A stretch of DNA of 30,228 nt from an uncultured Clostridia bacterium (GCA_937880805.1 CALGRR010000100.1:1-30228); one strand, 5' to 3'; shown: positions 22,617-30,228, numbered from the stretch's first letter. Made by a program: numbers and translations. Notes: generated by a model not told the origin, from the letters alone.

Positions 22617-23714
22617 ATGAACAGAAACAACTTTTTTGATAACGGTAACAATGATTCCTGCTGCAATGACGGAAATCGCAACAGACGCCGTCAATCAAAT
22701 TGCTGCTGCGAAGAAAATAATTCTTGCTGTATAAAATGTGTGCCCGGACCTCAGGGACCTATCGGTCCGCAAGGTCCTATAGGCGAAACAGGTCCCGTCG
22801 GTCCTCAGGGTCCTGCAGGTGCAACCGGCCCCGTAGGCCCTCAGGGTCCCACGGGTGCAACAGGTCCCATAGGTCCTCAGGGTCCCACGGGTGAAACGGG
22901 TCCGGTAGGTCCGCAGGGTCCCGTTGGTGCAATAGGCCCCGCAGGTCCTCAGGGTCCCGTGGGTGCAACCGGTCCCGCAGGTCCGCAAGGTCCAGCAGGC
23001 GAAACGGGTCCGGTAGGTCCGCAGGGTCCCGCAGGCGAAGCAGGTCCTATCGGTCCGCAGGGTCCCGTAGGCGAAGCAGGTCCCGTTGGTCCTCAGGGCC
23101 CCGTAGGTGCAGCAGGTCCTGCAGGTCCTCAGGGTCCCGCAGGCGAAGCAGGCCCTATCGGTCCTCAGGGTCCCGCAGGTGAAGCAGGTCCCGTTGGTCC
23201 TCAGGGTCCCGTGGGTGCAAGCGGTCCCGTCGGTCCTCAAGGTCCCGTTGGTGAAACGGGTCCCGAAGGTCCCCAGGGCCCCGCAGGCGGAGTTCTCGGA
23301 TATGCAGACTTCTATGCACTGATTCCGCCCGACAATGCCGCAACGGTTGCACCGGGAACAGATGTCAGCTTCCCGCAGGATGGCCCGAACAGCGGTGAAA
23401 GCATCGTGCGAGCAGGTGCCGATTCCTTCAACCTGACAGAAATCGGTGTTTATCAGGTGCTGTTCCAGGTCAGCGTAACCGAGGCGGGTCAGTTGATTCT
23501 GACTCTCAACGGTGCGGATTTGGAATATACCGTAGCAGGCCGTGCAACGGGCGTGTCGCAGATTGTAGGAATGGCAATAGTTGAAACCACCTCTGTCAAC
23601 TCGATTCTGACGGTAAGAAATCCTGCGGGTAACGCAGCGGCACTTACCATCACGCCTCTTGCAGGAGGAACAAGACCCGTTTCCGCACACCTTGTAATAA
23701 CACAGATTCAGTAA
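22617..23714 (+). CDS. BclA-type collagen-like surface protein
   Basis: A 365-residue protein in three parts. Residues 1-43 are polar and Cys-rich (CC, CCC, CC and C). Residues 44-226 are 61 uninterrupted Gly-X-Y triplets, mostly in 12-residue units of the form GPxGPQGPxGxx, which should form a collagen triple helix. Residues 227-365 are a C1q/TNF-like trimerisation head (ADFYALIPPDNAATVAPGTD, then TEIGVYQVLFQVSV). This is the layout of BclA exosporium filaments, though no export signal is visible. AAGGAGG lies 6 nt before the ATG. A CATATTATA at 22577-22585 resembles mother-cell sigma -10 boxes, so sporulation control is possible but weak. The Cys-rich head may crosslink the protein to a coat. 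Confidence 0.88.
   Translation: MNRNNFFDNGNNDSCCNDGNRNRRRQSNCCCEENNSCCIKCVPGPQGPIGPQGPIGETGPVGPQGPAGATGPVGPQGPTGATGPIGPQGPTGETGPVGPQGPVGAIGPAGPQGPVGATGPAGPQGPAGETGPVGPQGPAGEAGPIGPQGPVGEAGPVGPQGPVGAAGPAGPQGPAGEAGPIGPQGPAGEAGPVGPQGPVGASGPVGPQGPVGETGPEGPQGPAGGVLGYADFYALIPPDNAATVAPGTDVSFPQDGPNSGESIVRAGADSFNLTEIGVYQVLFQVSVTEAGQLILTLNGADLEYTVAGRATGVSQIVGMAIVETTSVNSILTVRNPAGNAAALTITPLAGGTRPVSAHLVITQIQ
22791..23294 (+). repeat. 36-bp tandem repeat coding Gly-X-Y units
   Basis: Fourteen 36-bp units in frame inside the collagen-like gene, each coding GPxGPQGPxGxx. Third-base and X/Y-residue changes make the copies non-identical. Copy number is expected to vary among strains by slippage or unequal exchange. 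Confidence 0.9.
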
Positions 23715-23726
23715 TTCCGTAAAATC

Positions 23727-23758
23727 GGCTCCGACAAGCCGTAAGCTCTGTCGGAGCC
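23727..23758 (+). terminator. Terminator of the collagen-like gene
   Basis: GGCTCCGACA pairs perfectly with TGTCGGAGCC around a 12-nt loop; a CATTCTTTTA tract follows. Confidence 0.75.
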
Positions 23759-23785
23759 GTCATTCTTTTATTGGGAGAGAGATTT

Positions 23786-24622
23786 ATGAAAAACGTTAAA
23801 CCGGGGCATACTCAACCGATTATATGCCTTGATGCGGGTCACTACGGAAAATATAACCGCAGCCCCGCAATCCCCGAATACTACGAATCGGATATGAACT
23901 GGAAGCTGCATCTTATGCTCAAATCAGCTCTTGAAAGATACGGCATAAAAGTGAAAACCACAAGAGCAAACAAGGAAAAGAACTTGAGTCTGAACTCCCG
24001 CGGAGCTGCATCCGAAGGCTGCGATTTATTCATATCAATCCATTCAAATGCAGCAGGCTCGTCGGTTAATGAAAGTACAGACTATGTTGTTGTGCTTGTG
24101 CCTCTTGACGGCTCGGGAGATGAAATCGGCAAAATGCTGGCAGATGTAATAAGCGATGTGATGGACACAAAGCAAAAGGGTCGAATTGCAAAAAGAGAGG
24201 GCAACAACGGCGATTATTACGGCGTTATCCGTGCTGCTGTTGCCGTGGGAACAACGGGCTTACTTGTTGAGCATTCCTTCCACACAAACACCCGCTCTAC
24301 CCGCTGGCTTATGGATGATAACAACCTGAAGCGTCTGGCTGAGGCAGAGGCTGCCATTATTGCAGAATACTACGGTATGCCTGAACCCGGTAATAAGCCC
24401 GATAAAGGCACACTGTACCGTGTTCAGACGGGTGCTTACAAAGTGAAATCAAACGCTGATGCCCAACTCAGAAAAATGAAATCGGCAGGCTTTGATGCGA
24501 TTATAACAAGCGAAAACGGTATGTATAAAATTCAGTCGGGTGCCTACGGCATAAAAGCAAATGCAGAAAGGCAGCTTTCAAAGCTGCGTGCCGCAGGCTT
24601 CGATGCATTTATAAGCAAATAA
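23786..24622 (+). CDS. N-acetylmuramoyl-L-alanine amidase with two SPOR domains
   Basis: A 278-residue wall hydrolase that would cut the bond between MurNAc and L-Ala. The Amidase_3 domain covers 11-197 with zinc ligands His19 (LDAGHYG), Glu34 (YESDMNW) and His86 (SIHSNA) and the catalytic Glu162 (LLVEHSFHTN). Two short SPOR repeats follow (about 210-244 and 246-278), each with YRVQTGAY- or YKIQSGAY-type openings and ending AGFDA; SPOR domains bind denuded glycan at septa or spores. There is no signal peptide, as in prophage endolysins and some spore lysis amidases. I prefer the ATG at 23786 with GGGAGAG upstream over a TTG at 23771. Confidence 0.88.
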   Translation: MKNVKPGHTQPIICLDAGHYGKYNRSPAIPEYYESDMNWKLHLMLKSALERYGIKVKTTRANKEKNLSLNSRGAASEGCDLFISIHSNAAGSSVNESTDYVVVLVPLDGSGDEIGKMLADVISDVMDTKQKGRIAKREGNNGDYYGVIRAAVAVGTTGLLVEHSFHTNTRSTRWLMDDNNLKRLAEAEAAIIAEYYGMPEPGNKPDKGTLYRVQTGAYKVKSNADAQLRKMKSAGFDAIITSENGMYKIQSGAYGIKANAERQLSKLRAAGFDAFISK

Positions 24623-24629
24623 AAAACGG

Positions 24630-24668
24630 AAGCTCCCATAAAGATTTCAGGTCTTTACGGGAGCTTTT
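24630..24668 (+). terminator. Terminator of the amidase gene
   Basis: AAGCTCCC pairs with GGGAGCTT, with extra pairing inside (TAAAGA with TCTTTA), followed by TTTG, 7 nt after the stop codon. Confidence 0.8.
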
Positions 24669-24946
24669 GTGCTTTATCGGTTTTATACAAGGTTATCAAA
24701 TGTTCTCTTTTCAGAAAATTGAAAATTGATTTTTGAGATTTCTCGGAAACACCTTTATTATTCCTATCTTCTTGATAAACACTTGTATATACTTTTTCTG
24801 ATGTCGGAGAAATAATTGTGTCTATACTATTTTTATGCTGATTCTTAAGCCTTTAAGATATAAAAGATTTTAAAAAATAATGGTGTAAAATGTTATCAAA
24901 CAGTGCATAACAGATCAAAAAACTTCTTAACAGAATGGATATTCAA
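24669..24946. other. AT-rich gap between convergent genes
   Basis: No gene, strong promoter or clear stem-loop is visible. A leftward terminator for the lipoprotein operon should lie here, but only weak pairing (CTTAAG, CCTTTAAG) is seen. Confidence 0.4.
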
Positions 24947-25522
24947 TTAAGGGTTATTAGCTGTAAGCCATTTGTCAAAATCGTCAATGCTTTCAAAGCT
25001 GTTTTGGAACGCCATCTGCTGTGCGGCCGAAAGTGCTTCAAATTCTTCCCATGTATACTCAGATGGTTGCTTTGCTCCCTTTTCATCCCAAGGATTTTTT
25101 TCTGTGACGGACTGAGCTTCCTGCATCCATTTATCAAACTCATCAAAACTTTCAAAACTGTTTTGGAACATCATCTGCTGTGCAGGTGAAAGTGCTTCAA
25201 ATTCTTCCCACGTATATTCAGAAGGCTGTTTTGCTCCCTTTTCATCCCACGGTTTTTTTTCTGTGCCAAACTGAGCCTCCTGCATCCATTCATCAAATAT
25301 TTCAAAGCTTCCAAAACTGTCCTGGAATGCTATCTGCTGACCACCTTCCAATGCTTCAAATTCTTCCCACGTATACTCTGACGGCTGCTTTCCTCCGTCT
25401 TCCCACGGAAGATAAAGCTCAGTTGATGATGATGTATTATCATTAATATTACAACCTGCAAAAAAACTGCATAAAAACAACATTACTAAAACAACAGCAA
25501 CAATTCGAAATGTTTTTTTCAT
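24947..25522 (-). CDS. Lipoprotein made of three tandem YTWEEFEAL repeats
   Basis: A 191-residue protein. A lipoprotein signal ends at Cys24 (CSFFAGC), so it should be lipid-anchored on the outer face of the membrane. After a short linker the whole mature part is three repeats (39-90, 91-143, 144-191), each reading PW(D/E)..GxKQPSEYTWEEFEAL and then QQ..FQ.SF.S...FD.W. Repeats 2 and 3 are nearly identical, repeat 1 more diverged. They are acidic, aromatic and probably helical. I do not know a named family. Last gene of the 29457-24947 operon, 30 bp after the phosphoesterase. Roles as an adaptor or binding module for surface glycan or a partner protein are guesses. Confidence 0.75.
   Translation of the reverse strand: MKKTFRIVAVVLVMLFLCSFFAGCNINDNTSSSTELYLPWEDGGKQPSEYTWEEFEALEGGQQIAFQDSFGSFEIFDEWMQEAQFGTEKKPWDEKGAKQPSEYTWEEFEALSPAQQMMFQNSFESFDEFDKWMQEAQSVTEKNPWDEKGAKQPSEYTWEEFEALSAAQQMAFQNSFESIDDFDKWLTANNP
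24950..25408 (-). repeat. Three 144-159-bp tandem repeats in the lipoprotein gene
   Basis: In-frame copies encoding residues 39-90, 91-143 and 144-191. DNA identity is highest between the second and third, pointing to recent duplication. Confidence 0.8.
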
Positions 25523-25552
25523 ATTTTTAATCCTCTCATAATTCCAACGGAA

Positions 25553-27040
25553 TTAATATTTAACCATTCTGTCTTCGCCTGCACCAACTCGGGTACAATA
25601 TATTGTTCTGGTTTTTCTGTTGATTGTTACCACATCAAAAGAGGTTTCGGTGTCTGTGCCGAATTTGCGTTCCGGTGCCTCGCCGTAATTAACGGATGCT
25701 CCGGCAGATATTATAGTTATAAGAGGGCACTCTAAAGTTGTGGTATCAATTGAATCATGATGAACGTGACCGGTAAACATAGCTATAATCTCGCCCTTTG
25801 CACCGGAAAAATCAACATTGACAGTACTGTTGCTCCAACCGTTAACACCGGCTGTATAGCTTCCCTTGAAAGTAGTTTTTTTATTATATGCATTAATAAT
25901 TCCGCAAAGCTGAGCACAATCCACAGTATACGGTTCAGTATGTGTAGGATAAAGCACTTTTGGAGGAACATGTGATACAATAACTGCTCCGTACCCCTTC
26001 GGCATATTCAAAGCTACATCAGCAAGCCAATCAAGCTGTTCTTGTCCGTAACAAGAAACAGCAAAACGGTCATTTACAACCCAGCCGTTTTCACCAGATG
26101 AATACTCGCCTCCAAATTGCGAATTCAGAATAATAAATCTTGTTTTCTGCGCCTTGTTATCAATATAAAAATATGAACCGTCATCGGAAAACACTCGGCG
26201 GGAATCAAGTGCCTGGCTTCTGAAGTATGTCTGCCACAGTCTTTCAGGCGAATATTGCTTTTTATAACGACCGGAAGAATCGCCGTAACAACCGTCGTGA
26301 TTACCCAAAGCTACCAAAAGTCTGTCTGTTCCCCAAAGCGGGGCAAGATGTAAAGGAATCTTATCCTGCGTTTTTATGAGTTCTTCTTCTGTAGAGCATG
26401 AATTTCGTGTTCCTATATCACCGCTCAATATAGCAAAAGGAATTTCACAGTTATCAAGCATTTTAGCCATAATTTTTCCGATGTCATTGGTTCTTGCGGT
26501 ATCATTATTGGGAATGTGTGTATCACTTGCCCAAACAAAAGATACGCAATCCATACCGCCTGCAGACTGCAATGCTTTTACCGTTTTGGTTTTTTCATTT
26601 ATCATATCTTTCCAATATGACGGGATTGTCACGTTACCCGATGAATAACCGGGGGTCTCAAAATCAAAAATTATTTCGTCGGAAACAACTCCATCCTGAT
26701 TCTCATCCTGTAAATCGGTATTCGGCTTATTAGTTTCAACCAAATATATAACACCAATTAAAAGAGTCATTGCAAAAAACACCGATAAGCTCATAATCAC
26801 AATGCCCTTGCGGCTGAATTTTTTTTCAATCCCATCCTGAATCTTATCGAGCAAAGATTTCTTATTGTTTCTGCTGTGTTTTTTATGACTTGAAGAATGA
26901 TGTTTCCCATGATGAGAATGAGAACTATGATGCGAGTGTGAGCTGTGATGCGAATGGTGCTCACGGATTTTGCTTTCTGTATTTGGGTCATTTCCGTCAT
27001 CATTAATTATTATTTGCTCAAGCTTGTTTTCCTGTTCCAT
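25553..27040 (-). CDS. Membrane-anchored metallophosphoesterase with His-rich cytosolic tail
   Basis: A 495-residue protein. Residues 1-77 are cytosolic, with 14 His in about 30 residues (HHSHHSSHSHHSSHSHHGKH and more). One membrane helix (about 78-100) follows, then an outside calcineurin-like phosphoesterase domain. Its metal motifs are complete: D-x-H (WASDTHIP, Asp173/His175), SGDIG, GNHDG, VSHVPP and GHVHHD. Such enzymes use two metals to cleave phosphomonoesters or diesters. In this operon a phospho-glycan or lipid-linked substrate is plausible. The His tail could bind Zn, Ni or Mn. GGGAG precedes the ATG by 5 nt; a GTG at 27052 is an alternative start. 66 bp after the flippase. Confidence 0.85.
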   Translation of the reverse strand: MEQENKLEQIIINDDGNDPNTESKIREHHSHHSSHSHHSSHSHHGKHHSSSHKKHSRNNKKSLLDKIQDGIEKKFSRKGIVIMSLSVFFAMTLLIGVIYLVETNKPNTDLQDENQDGVVSDEIIFDFETPGYSSGNVTIPSYWKDMINEKTKTVKALQSAGGMDCVSFVWASDTHIPNNDTARTNDIGKIMAKMLDNCEIPFAILSGDIGTRNSCSTEEELIKTQDKIPLHLAPLWGTDRLLVALGNHDGCYGDSSGRYKKQYSPERLWQTYFRSQALDSRRVFSDDGSYFYIDNKAQKTRFIILNSQFGGEYSSGENGWVVNDRFAVSCYGQEQLDWLADVALNMPKGYGAVIVSHVPPKVLYPTHTEPYTVDCAQLCGIINAYNKKTTFKGSYTAGVNGWSNSTVNVDFSGAKGEIIAMFTGHVHHDSIDTTTLECPLITIISAGASVNYGEAPERKFGTDTETSFDVVTINRKTRTIYCTRVGAGEDRMVKY

Positions 27041-27106
27041 TTTATCTCCCACTAATGTTTAATATCTATTATGTTTATCATCCAGTTATCCGTTAATTGC
27101 GCAAAC

Positions 27107-28441
27107 TTATGTTTCATTTTCTCTGCTGGTGTCTTTCAAAAAATAACAATGATGCCTGAACATCTTACTCATCAATTCAATCATGACTTTAGGATTTAAG
27201 CTTCTTAACATTAAATAATTGTTGCGACGAATCGGCTTAAAAATAAAACCTATTATAACATTTGTAAAAATTTGTGTGACAACGGAAGCAACCGCAGCTC
27301 CTTCTGAACCCCAAATTGGAATCAAGCAAAGGTTTAAAATTATATTGGCAATTGCTCCGACCACATTAATTCCGGTCAAATACTTTTGCTTAGTTTCAGC
27401 TAAAATCCATATGTTTCTAACCGAACCATAGTGACCAAAGGTAATATACCAAACCGCAATTGTGAGAATACTTGCAGTCTTTGAATAATCAGCACCGTAC
27501 AACAGAAATACAAGAGGCTTGGCAAATAAGGTCATTCCTATGCTTTGTATAAGAGACATACACGTAATAATGCTATACAGCTGAATTACTCTTTTTTCAT
27601 ATAATTCTTGACTTCGCTCTTTTTCTTCTAAAATTGCAGGTCTTGCAGAATCTATTATCGCTGTAAATACGAATCCGGTAATTCCTATACAAGTTATTGC
27701 CGCCGAGTAAAAACCAGTTTCTGCTTCTCCAATCATAAGCTTAATCATAACTCGGTCAGTATGTTGAAAAACCATAACCATTAAACTTGGAATGATATAG
27801 TATTTACTTCGAGACAACAGCTCTTTTCCTATTCGCCAATCTATTGATAGCCGTTGTCCGCCTACCTTTTTATATATAATCAGCAGAATAATTGAAATTA
27901 AAAAATAATCTATAACATTTGAAAGAGCAAACCAAATAACGCTTTTTTGAGTCACGAGCAAATAAATTTTATATAACGCAACAACGATATAAGCAATAAG
28001 GGCAGCAACAGACGGATATTTTGACAGCAGCTTAGCTTGAAACCAATACTGAGTCATTTCGGTTGCGTTGAATAAAAGTGTAAGACTATACAGCATACAA
28101 ACTAAAATAGTTTCTGTTTCACCTGCATTAGTTAACATCACGAACGTGACTGAACCTAACATACAGAAGATACTTGAAACGATATTAAGCATCATAGTGG
28201 TTCCCAATATCACACCTTCCCTATCGGGAAGTTTCACGAATTCCTTAACCAGAGTGTCTTTAAGACCTAACTGCATAATCGGCATTAAAAATGCTACCAC
28301 CGATGAAACATAGCTTATGATACCGTAATTAGACGGACCTAAATATCTTGCTGTAATCAATCCGATTATTAAATTAAGTATGGATTGTATGATTTTACAT
28401 CCAATTATCCATCCCGCATTTTTAAATACACTGTTTTTCAA
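27107..28441 (-). CDS. Wzx-type polysaccharide flippase
   Basis: A 444-residue integral membrane protein with about 12 hydrophobic helices, of the MATE/MOP superfamily flippases that turn lipid-linked oligosaccharide across the membrane. The N-terminal IIQSILNLIIGLITARYLGP and the following SNYGIISYVSS are typical of the group, as is the charged TDRVMIKLMIGEAETGFYSA in the middle. Translation begins at a TTG with AAGGAG 5 nt upstream. It is 41 bp downstream of the glycosyltransferase, consistent with a small surface-glycan operon. Codon use is AT-rich, usual for such loci and a possible sign of horizontal transfer. Confidence 0.85.
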   Translation of the reverse strand: MKNSVFKNAGWIIGCKIIQSILNLIIGLITARYLGPSNYGIISYVSSVVAFLMPIMQLGLKDTLVKEFVKLPDREGVILGTTMMLNIVSSIFCMLGSVTFVMLTNAGETETILVCMLYSLTLLFNATEMTQYWFQAKLLSKYPSVAALIAYIVVALYKIYLLVTQKSVIWFALSNVIDYFLISIILLIIYKKVGGQRLSIDWRIGKELLSRSKYYIIPSLMVMVFQHTDRVMIKLMIGEAETGFYSAAITCIGITGFVFTAIIDSARPAILEEKERSQELYEKRVIQLYSIITCMSLIQSIGMTLFAKPLVFLLYGADYSKTASILTIAVWYITFGHYGSVRNIWILAETKQKYLTGINVVGAIANIILNLCLIPIWGSEGAAVASVVTQIFTNVIIGFIFKPIRRNNYLMLRSLNPKVMIELMSKMFRHHCYFLKDTSRENET

Positions 28442-28482
28442 GTTTTCTCCTTTTTAAATAGATGCAAACCTTCTGGTTGGCA

Positions 28483-29457
28483 TTATCTGTAATACTTTAA
28501 TCGAACCGCTATCTTATAAATCGGATATAATCCATATTTAACAACCCATGCCAGTTTCTTATGGTGTTCATTGATTGGTTTATGATACTTATATAATTCT
28601 CTAACTCTTTTTATACACATTTCTTGCAACTGTTTATGCTTTTTATCGACAGTGCTGCACAATATATCTAAAAGCTGCAGGTTGGTTCTCGCTTCCATAT
28701 TATAAGCGTGCTCGTTATATTGGGGGAATTGTGCAGAAACAATCTCTTTTTTTCTTTCACAGAAATAGAGCATTGATAAATATTTGTCTGAAAATATCTG
28801 TCTTGAAGAAGAATCTTCTCTGACGGTGTACTTATATACCATTACATTGTGTTGAACCAACATTGGCTTTTTCAAATAACACTGAAACATAAAAAAGCCA
28901 TCTTCATTTATGTTTTTTCCATCTTCAAAGAAGATCCCTTTAATAAAATCAGCCTTAAACAGCTTTCCCCAAACAGCATTCGTGTTATGTGCTCCTTTCA
29001 AAGAAAGAAGAAGAGAACTATCTCCTTGAAAAACAGTATATGCACCATCTTTGTAAGCATTGACAATACCGCTCTTTTTATCAACAAACTTTTGAGGTGC
29101 CCATACAATATCAGCTCTGTATTTATAAGCATCCTCCAAAAGAATTGATACCGCATCCGGATGCAATTCATCATCACTATCCACAAACATTAAATATTCA
29201 CCTGTTGCGCATCTCAAGCCAGAATTCCTGGCACCTGAAACGCCTTTGTTTTCCTGATGAATAACAAGAATACGTTCATCCGTTTCTGCATATGCATCGC
29301 ATATTTGGGGACATCTGTCCGGAGATTGATCATCCACTAGAATAATCTGCAAATTTGTATACGACTGCTTGCAAATCGAATCAATGCAAGCCGGTAGATA
29401 TGCCTCTGTTCCATACACCGGCACAATTATACTCACTAAAGTATTTTTCTCTATCAC
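28483..29457 (-). CDS. Family 2 glycosyltransferase
   Basis: A 324-residue GT-A enzyme. LVSIIVPVYGTEAYLPACID opens the fold, ILVDDQSPD (40-47) binds the nucleotide, GARNSGL follows, and FVDSDDELHPD (91-101) holds the DxD metal site. EDGFFMF in the middle is the usual acidic catalytic region. The C-terminal 90 residues are helical and basic and probably sit on the membrane. The donor and acceptor cannot be read. Translation starts at a GTG with only a weak binding site. First gene of the operon that continues with the flippase; the leader upstream contains several stem-loops. Confidence 0.88.
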   Translation of the reverse strand: MIEKNTLVSIIVPVYGTEAYLPACIDSICKQSYTNLQIILVDDQSPDRCPQICDAYAETDERILVIHQENKGVSGARNSGLRCATGEYLMFVDSDDELHPDAVSILLEDAYKYRADIVWAPQKFVDKKSGIVNAYKDGAYTVFQGDSSLLLSLKGAHNTNAVWGKLFKADFIKGIFFEDGKNINEDGFFMFQCYLKKPMLVQHNVMVYKYTVREDSSSRQIFSDKYLSMLYFCERKKEIVSAQFPQYNEHAYNMEARTNLQLLDILCSTVDKKHKQLQEMCIKRVRELYKYHKPINEHHKKLAWVVKYGLYPIYKIAVRLKYYR

Positions 29458-29497
29458 ATCTATCGACTCATTTCAAATCTTATCTCAATCAATATTA

Positions 29498-29578
29498 GCC
29501 ACAAGCTATGTGTTGCCCACTGTGCACCGCGTGGAGGTTTTGATCTTGCACAGTTCCCCCTGAATACTCAGAGGGAGT
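29498..29578 (-). promoter_or_regulatory. Three stem-loops upstream of the glycan operon
   Basis: From right to left: TCCCTCTGA with TCAGGGGGA (29577-29557), ACTGTGCA with TGCACAGT (29554-29519) around a 20-nt loop, and a GC-CACA/TGTG-GC stem (29516-29498). They lie between the surface-repeat gene and the glycosyltransferase. The first can end transcription from the gene at 29614. The others may be a structured leader; no known riboswitch is recognised. Confidence 0.45.
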
Positions 29579-29613
29579 TTATTTAACAAAATAAACAAAA
29601 TCAAATTATGCAA

Positions 29614-30228
29614 TTATTTAAGGATCATCTTACCTTCAGAATCAAACTGATAATAACCGGCAGGAATCGGAGTGCCATCTGCAAAAGTCTTGCCCTCAAC
29701 AAATTTTTCACTAAGGTAAAGCTTTGTATCCTTGGCAATCTTGTTGCCATCGTTAATAAAGTAGTAATCTCCGTCAAATTCAACTAATTGATAACGATTT
29801 AACAGGATTCCATTCTTGTAGATGTAATCTCCGTATACACCGTTTTTAACAATCATCTTGCCGTCAGCATCAAACTCATAGTGTCCTGTGGGAATAGGCG
29901 TTCCGTCTGCAAAGGTCTTGCCTTCAACAAATTTTTCGCTCAGATAAAGCTTAATGTTCTTTGCAATTCTGTGAGCACCGTCATTAATGAAGTAGAAATC
30001 GCCTTCAAATTCAACAAGCTGATATGCAAGCTGCTTAACATCGTTGATATAAAGGCAATCATCAATGACACCGTTCTTGAGTTCAGGAATTACCATCTTG
30101 CCCTCTGCATCGAACTGATATGTGCCGGGCTGAATAGCTCTGCCGTCTGCAAAGGTCTTGCCTTCAACAAAGCTTTCGCTCAGATAAAGCTTAATGTTCT
30201 TTGCAATTCTGTGAGCACCGTCATTAAT
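29614..30228 (-). CDS. C-terminal part of a repeat-rich surface protein (5' end outside window)
   Basis: The frame is open to the right edge, so 204 codons of a longer protein are seen. It consists of nearly three copies of a 77-80-residue module. Each has FYFINDG..(R/K)IAK, then LYLSE(K/S)FVEGKTFADG, a P/G stretch and Y.FD..GKM, separated by variable Y-rich links (YQLVEFEGDFYF). The aromatic, Gly-rich pattern recalls cell-wall-binding repeats of Gram-positive exoproteins and is common in Ruminococcus-like genomes. The last module stops right after GKMILK. The N-terminal catalytic or structural domain, and any signal peptide, are outside the window. A function in wall attachment is inferred only. 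Confidence 0.75.
   Translation of the reverse strand: MNDGAHRIAKNIKLYLSESFVEGKTFADGRAIQPGTYQFDAEGKMVIPELKNGVIDDCLYINDVKQLAYQLVEFEGDFYFINDGAHRIAKNIKLYLSEKFVEGKTFADGTPIPTGHYEFDADGKMIVKNGVYGDYIYKNGILLNRYQLVEFDGDYYFINDGNKIAKDTKLYLSEKFVEGKTFADGTPIPAGYYQFDSEGKMILK
29941..30228 (-). repeat. 240-bp-period repeat in the surface-protein gene
   Basis: The 48 bases at 29941-29988 are repeated without change at 30181-30228, 240 bp apart, within the module described for the surface protein. Such identity at third bases suggests recent duplication or gene conversion. Confidence 0.85.

Noticed and set aside
22791..23294. Regular 36-bp periodicity resembling a CRISPR array
   Set aside because: There are no unique spacers, the units are directly tandem and in frame, and they encode Gly-X-Y triplets. 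No cas gene is present.
22695..23690. Long leftward open frame of 331 codons
   Set aside because: It is the antisense of the collagen-like gene. The repetitive GGTCCx pattern removes stops on the other strand, and the translated product is a meaningless CGTLRT-type repeat.

Overview
The window looks like a low-GC Gram-positive anaerobe of the Clostridia, most likely Oscillospiraceae/Ruminococcaceae from a gut or rumen. The reasons are strong AGGAGG-type ribosome binding sites, near-consensus sigma-A promoters (TTGACA-17-TATAAT), many short U-tailed terminators, secreted carbohydrate-active proteins, a BclA-type collagen-like protein and surface-protein repeats of a kind common in that family. 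The taxon is an inference; no rRNA or marker gene is present.

Layout. 1-800: non-coding and repeat DNA, with a possible 24-codon leftward gene that has its own promoter, upstream 12-bp direct repeats and terminator. 802-2804: a compact rightward run of small enzymes (DUF3795 protein, two GNAT acetyltransferases, a cupin, a small conserved protein). 2961-4898: a two-gene recombination module, XRE repressor plus large serine recombinase. 5117-8029: a leftward pair, FAD-dependent oxidoreductase then a clan GH-A glycosidase. 8203-10484: a graveyard with a truncated tyrosine recombinase, an intact Fic protein, and a type I restriction locus collapsed to the start of hsdM joined to the end of hsdR. 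10512-13288: secreted esterase, DUF6809-like protein and a GH93-like exo-arabinanase. 13361-14611: a helix-turn-helix/HipA-like kinase fusion. A 182-bp direct repeat (4918-5099 and 14634-14815, 10 mismatches) brackets this 9.7-kb block. 14813-21645: three right-handed beta-helix proteins, one on a five-helix membrane anchor and one with two pectate-lyase-3 domains. 21845-24622: a Cys-rich unknown protein, the collagen-like protein and a SPOR-domain cell-wall amidase. 24947-29457: a leftward operon of glycosyltransferase, flippase, His-rich membrane phosphoesterase and a tandem-repeat lipoprotein. 29614-30228: the C-terminal end of a repeat-rich surface protein that runs off the window.

How it fits together. 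The glycosidase, oxidoreductase, esterase, GH93-like enzyme and three beta-helix proteins look like a plant-polysaccharide (pectin/arabinan side-chain) utilisation island. The genes are mostly transcribed one by one from their own promoters. It is interleaved with mobile and toxin-like genes (serine recombinase, tyrosine recombinase remnant, Fic, RM remnant, HipA-like kinase), so it appears to have grown by repeated insertion and deletion. The right end is concerned with the cell surface: glycan assembly, wall hydrolysis and repeat proteins.

The most unusual items are the HTH-HipA-like fusion with an operator-like palindrome at its own promoter, the GGACATT stem-loop module at the 3' end of several leftward genes, the collapsed RM locus, the membrane-anchored beta-helix enzyme, and the lipoprotein made of three 52-53-residue repeats in a glycan operon. 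All family assignments are from reading the sequence; no database search was run.
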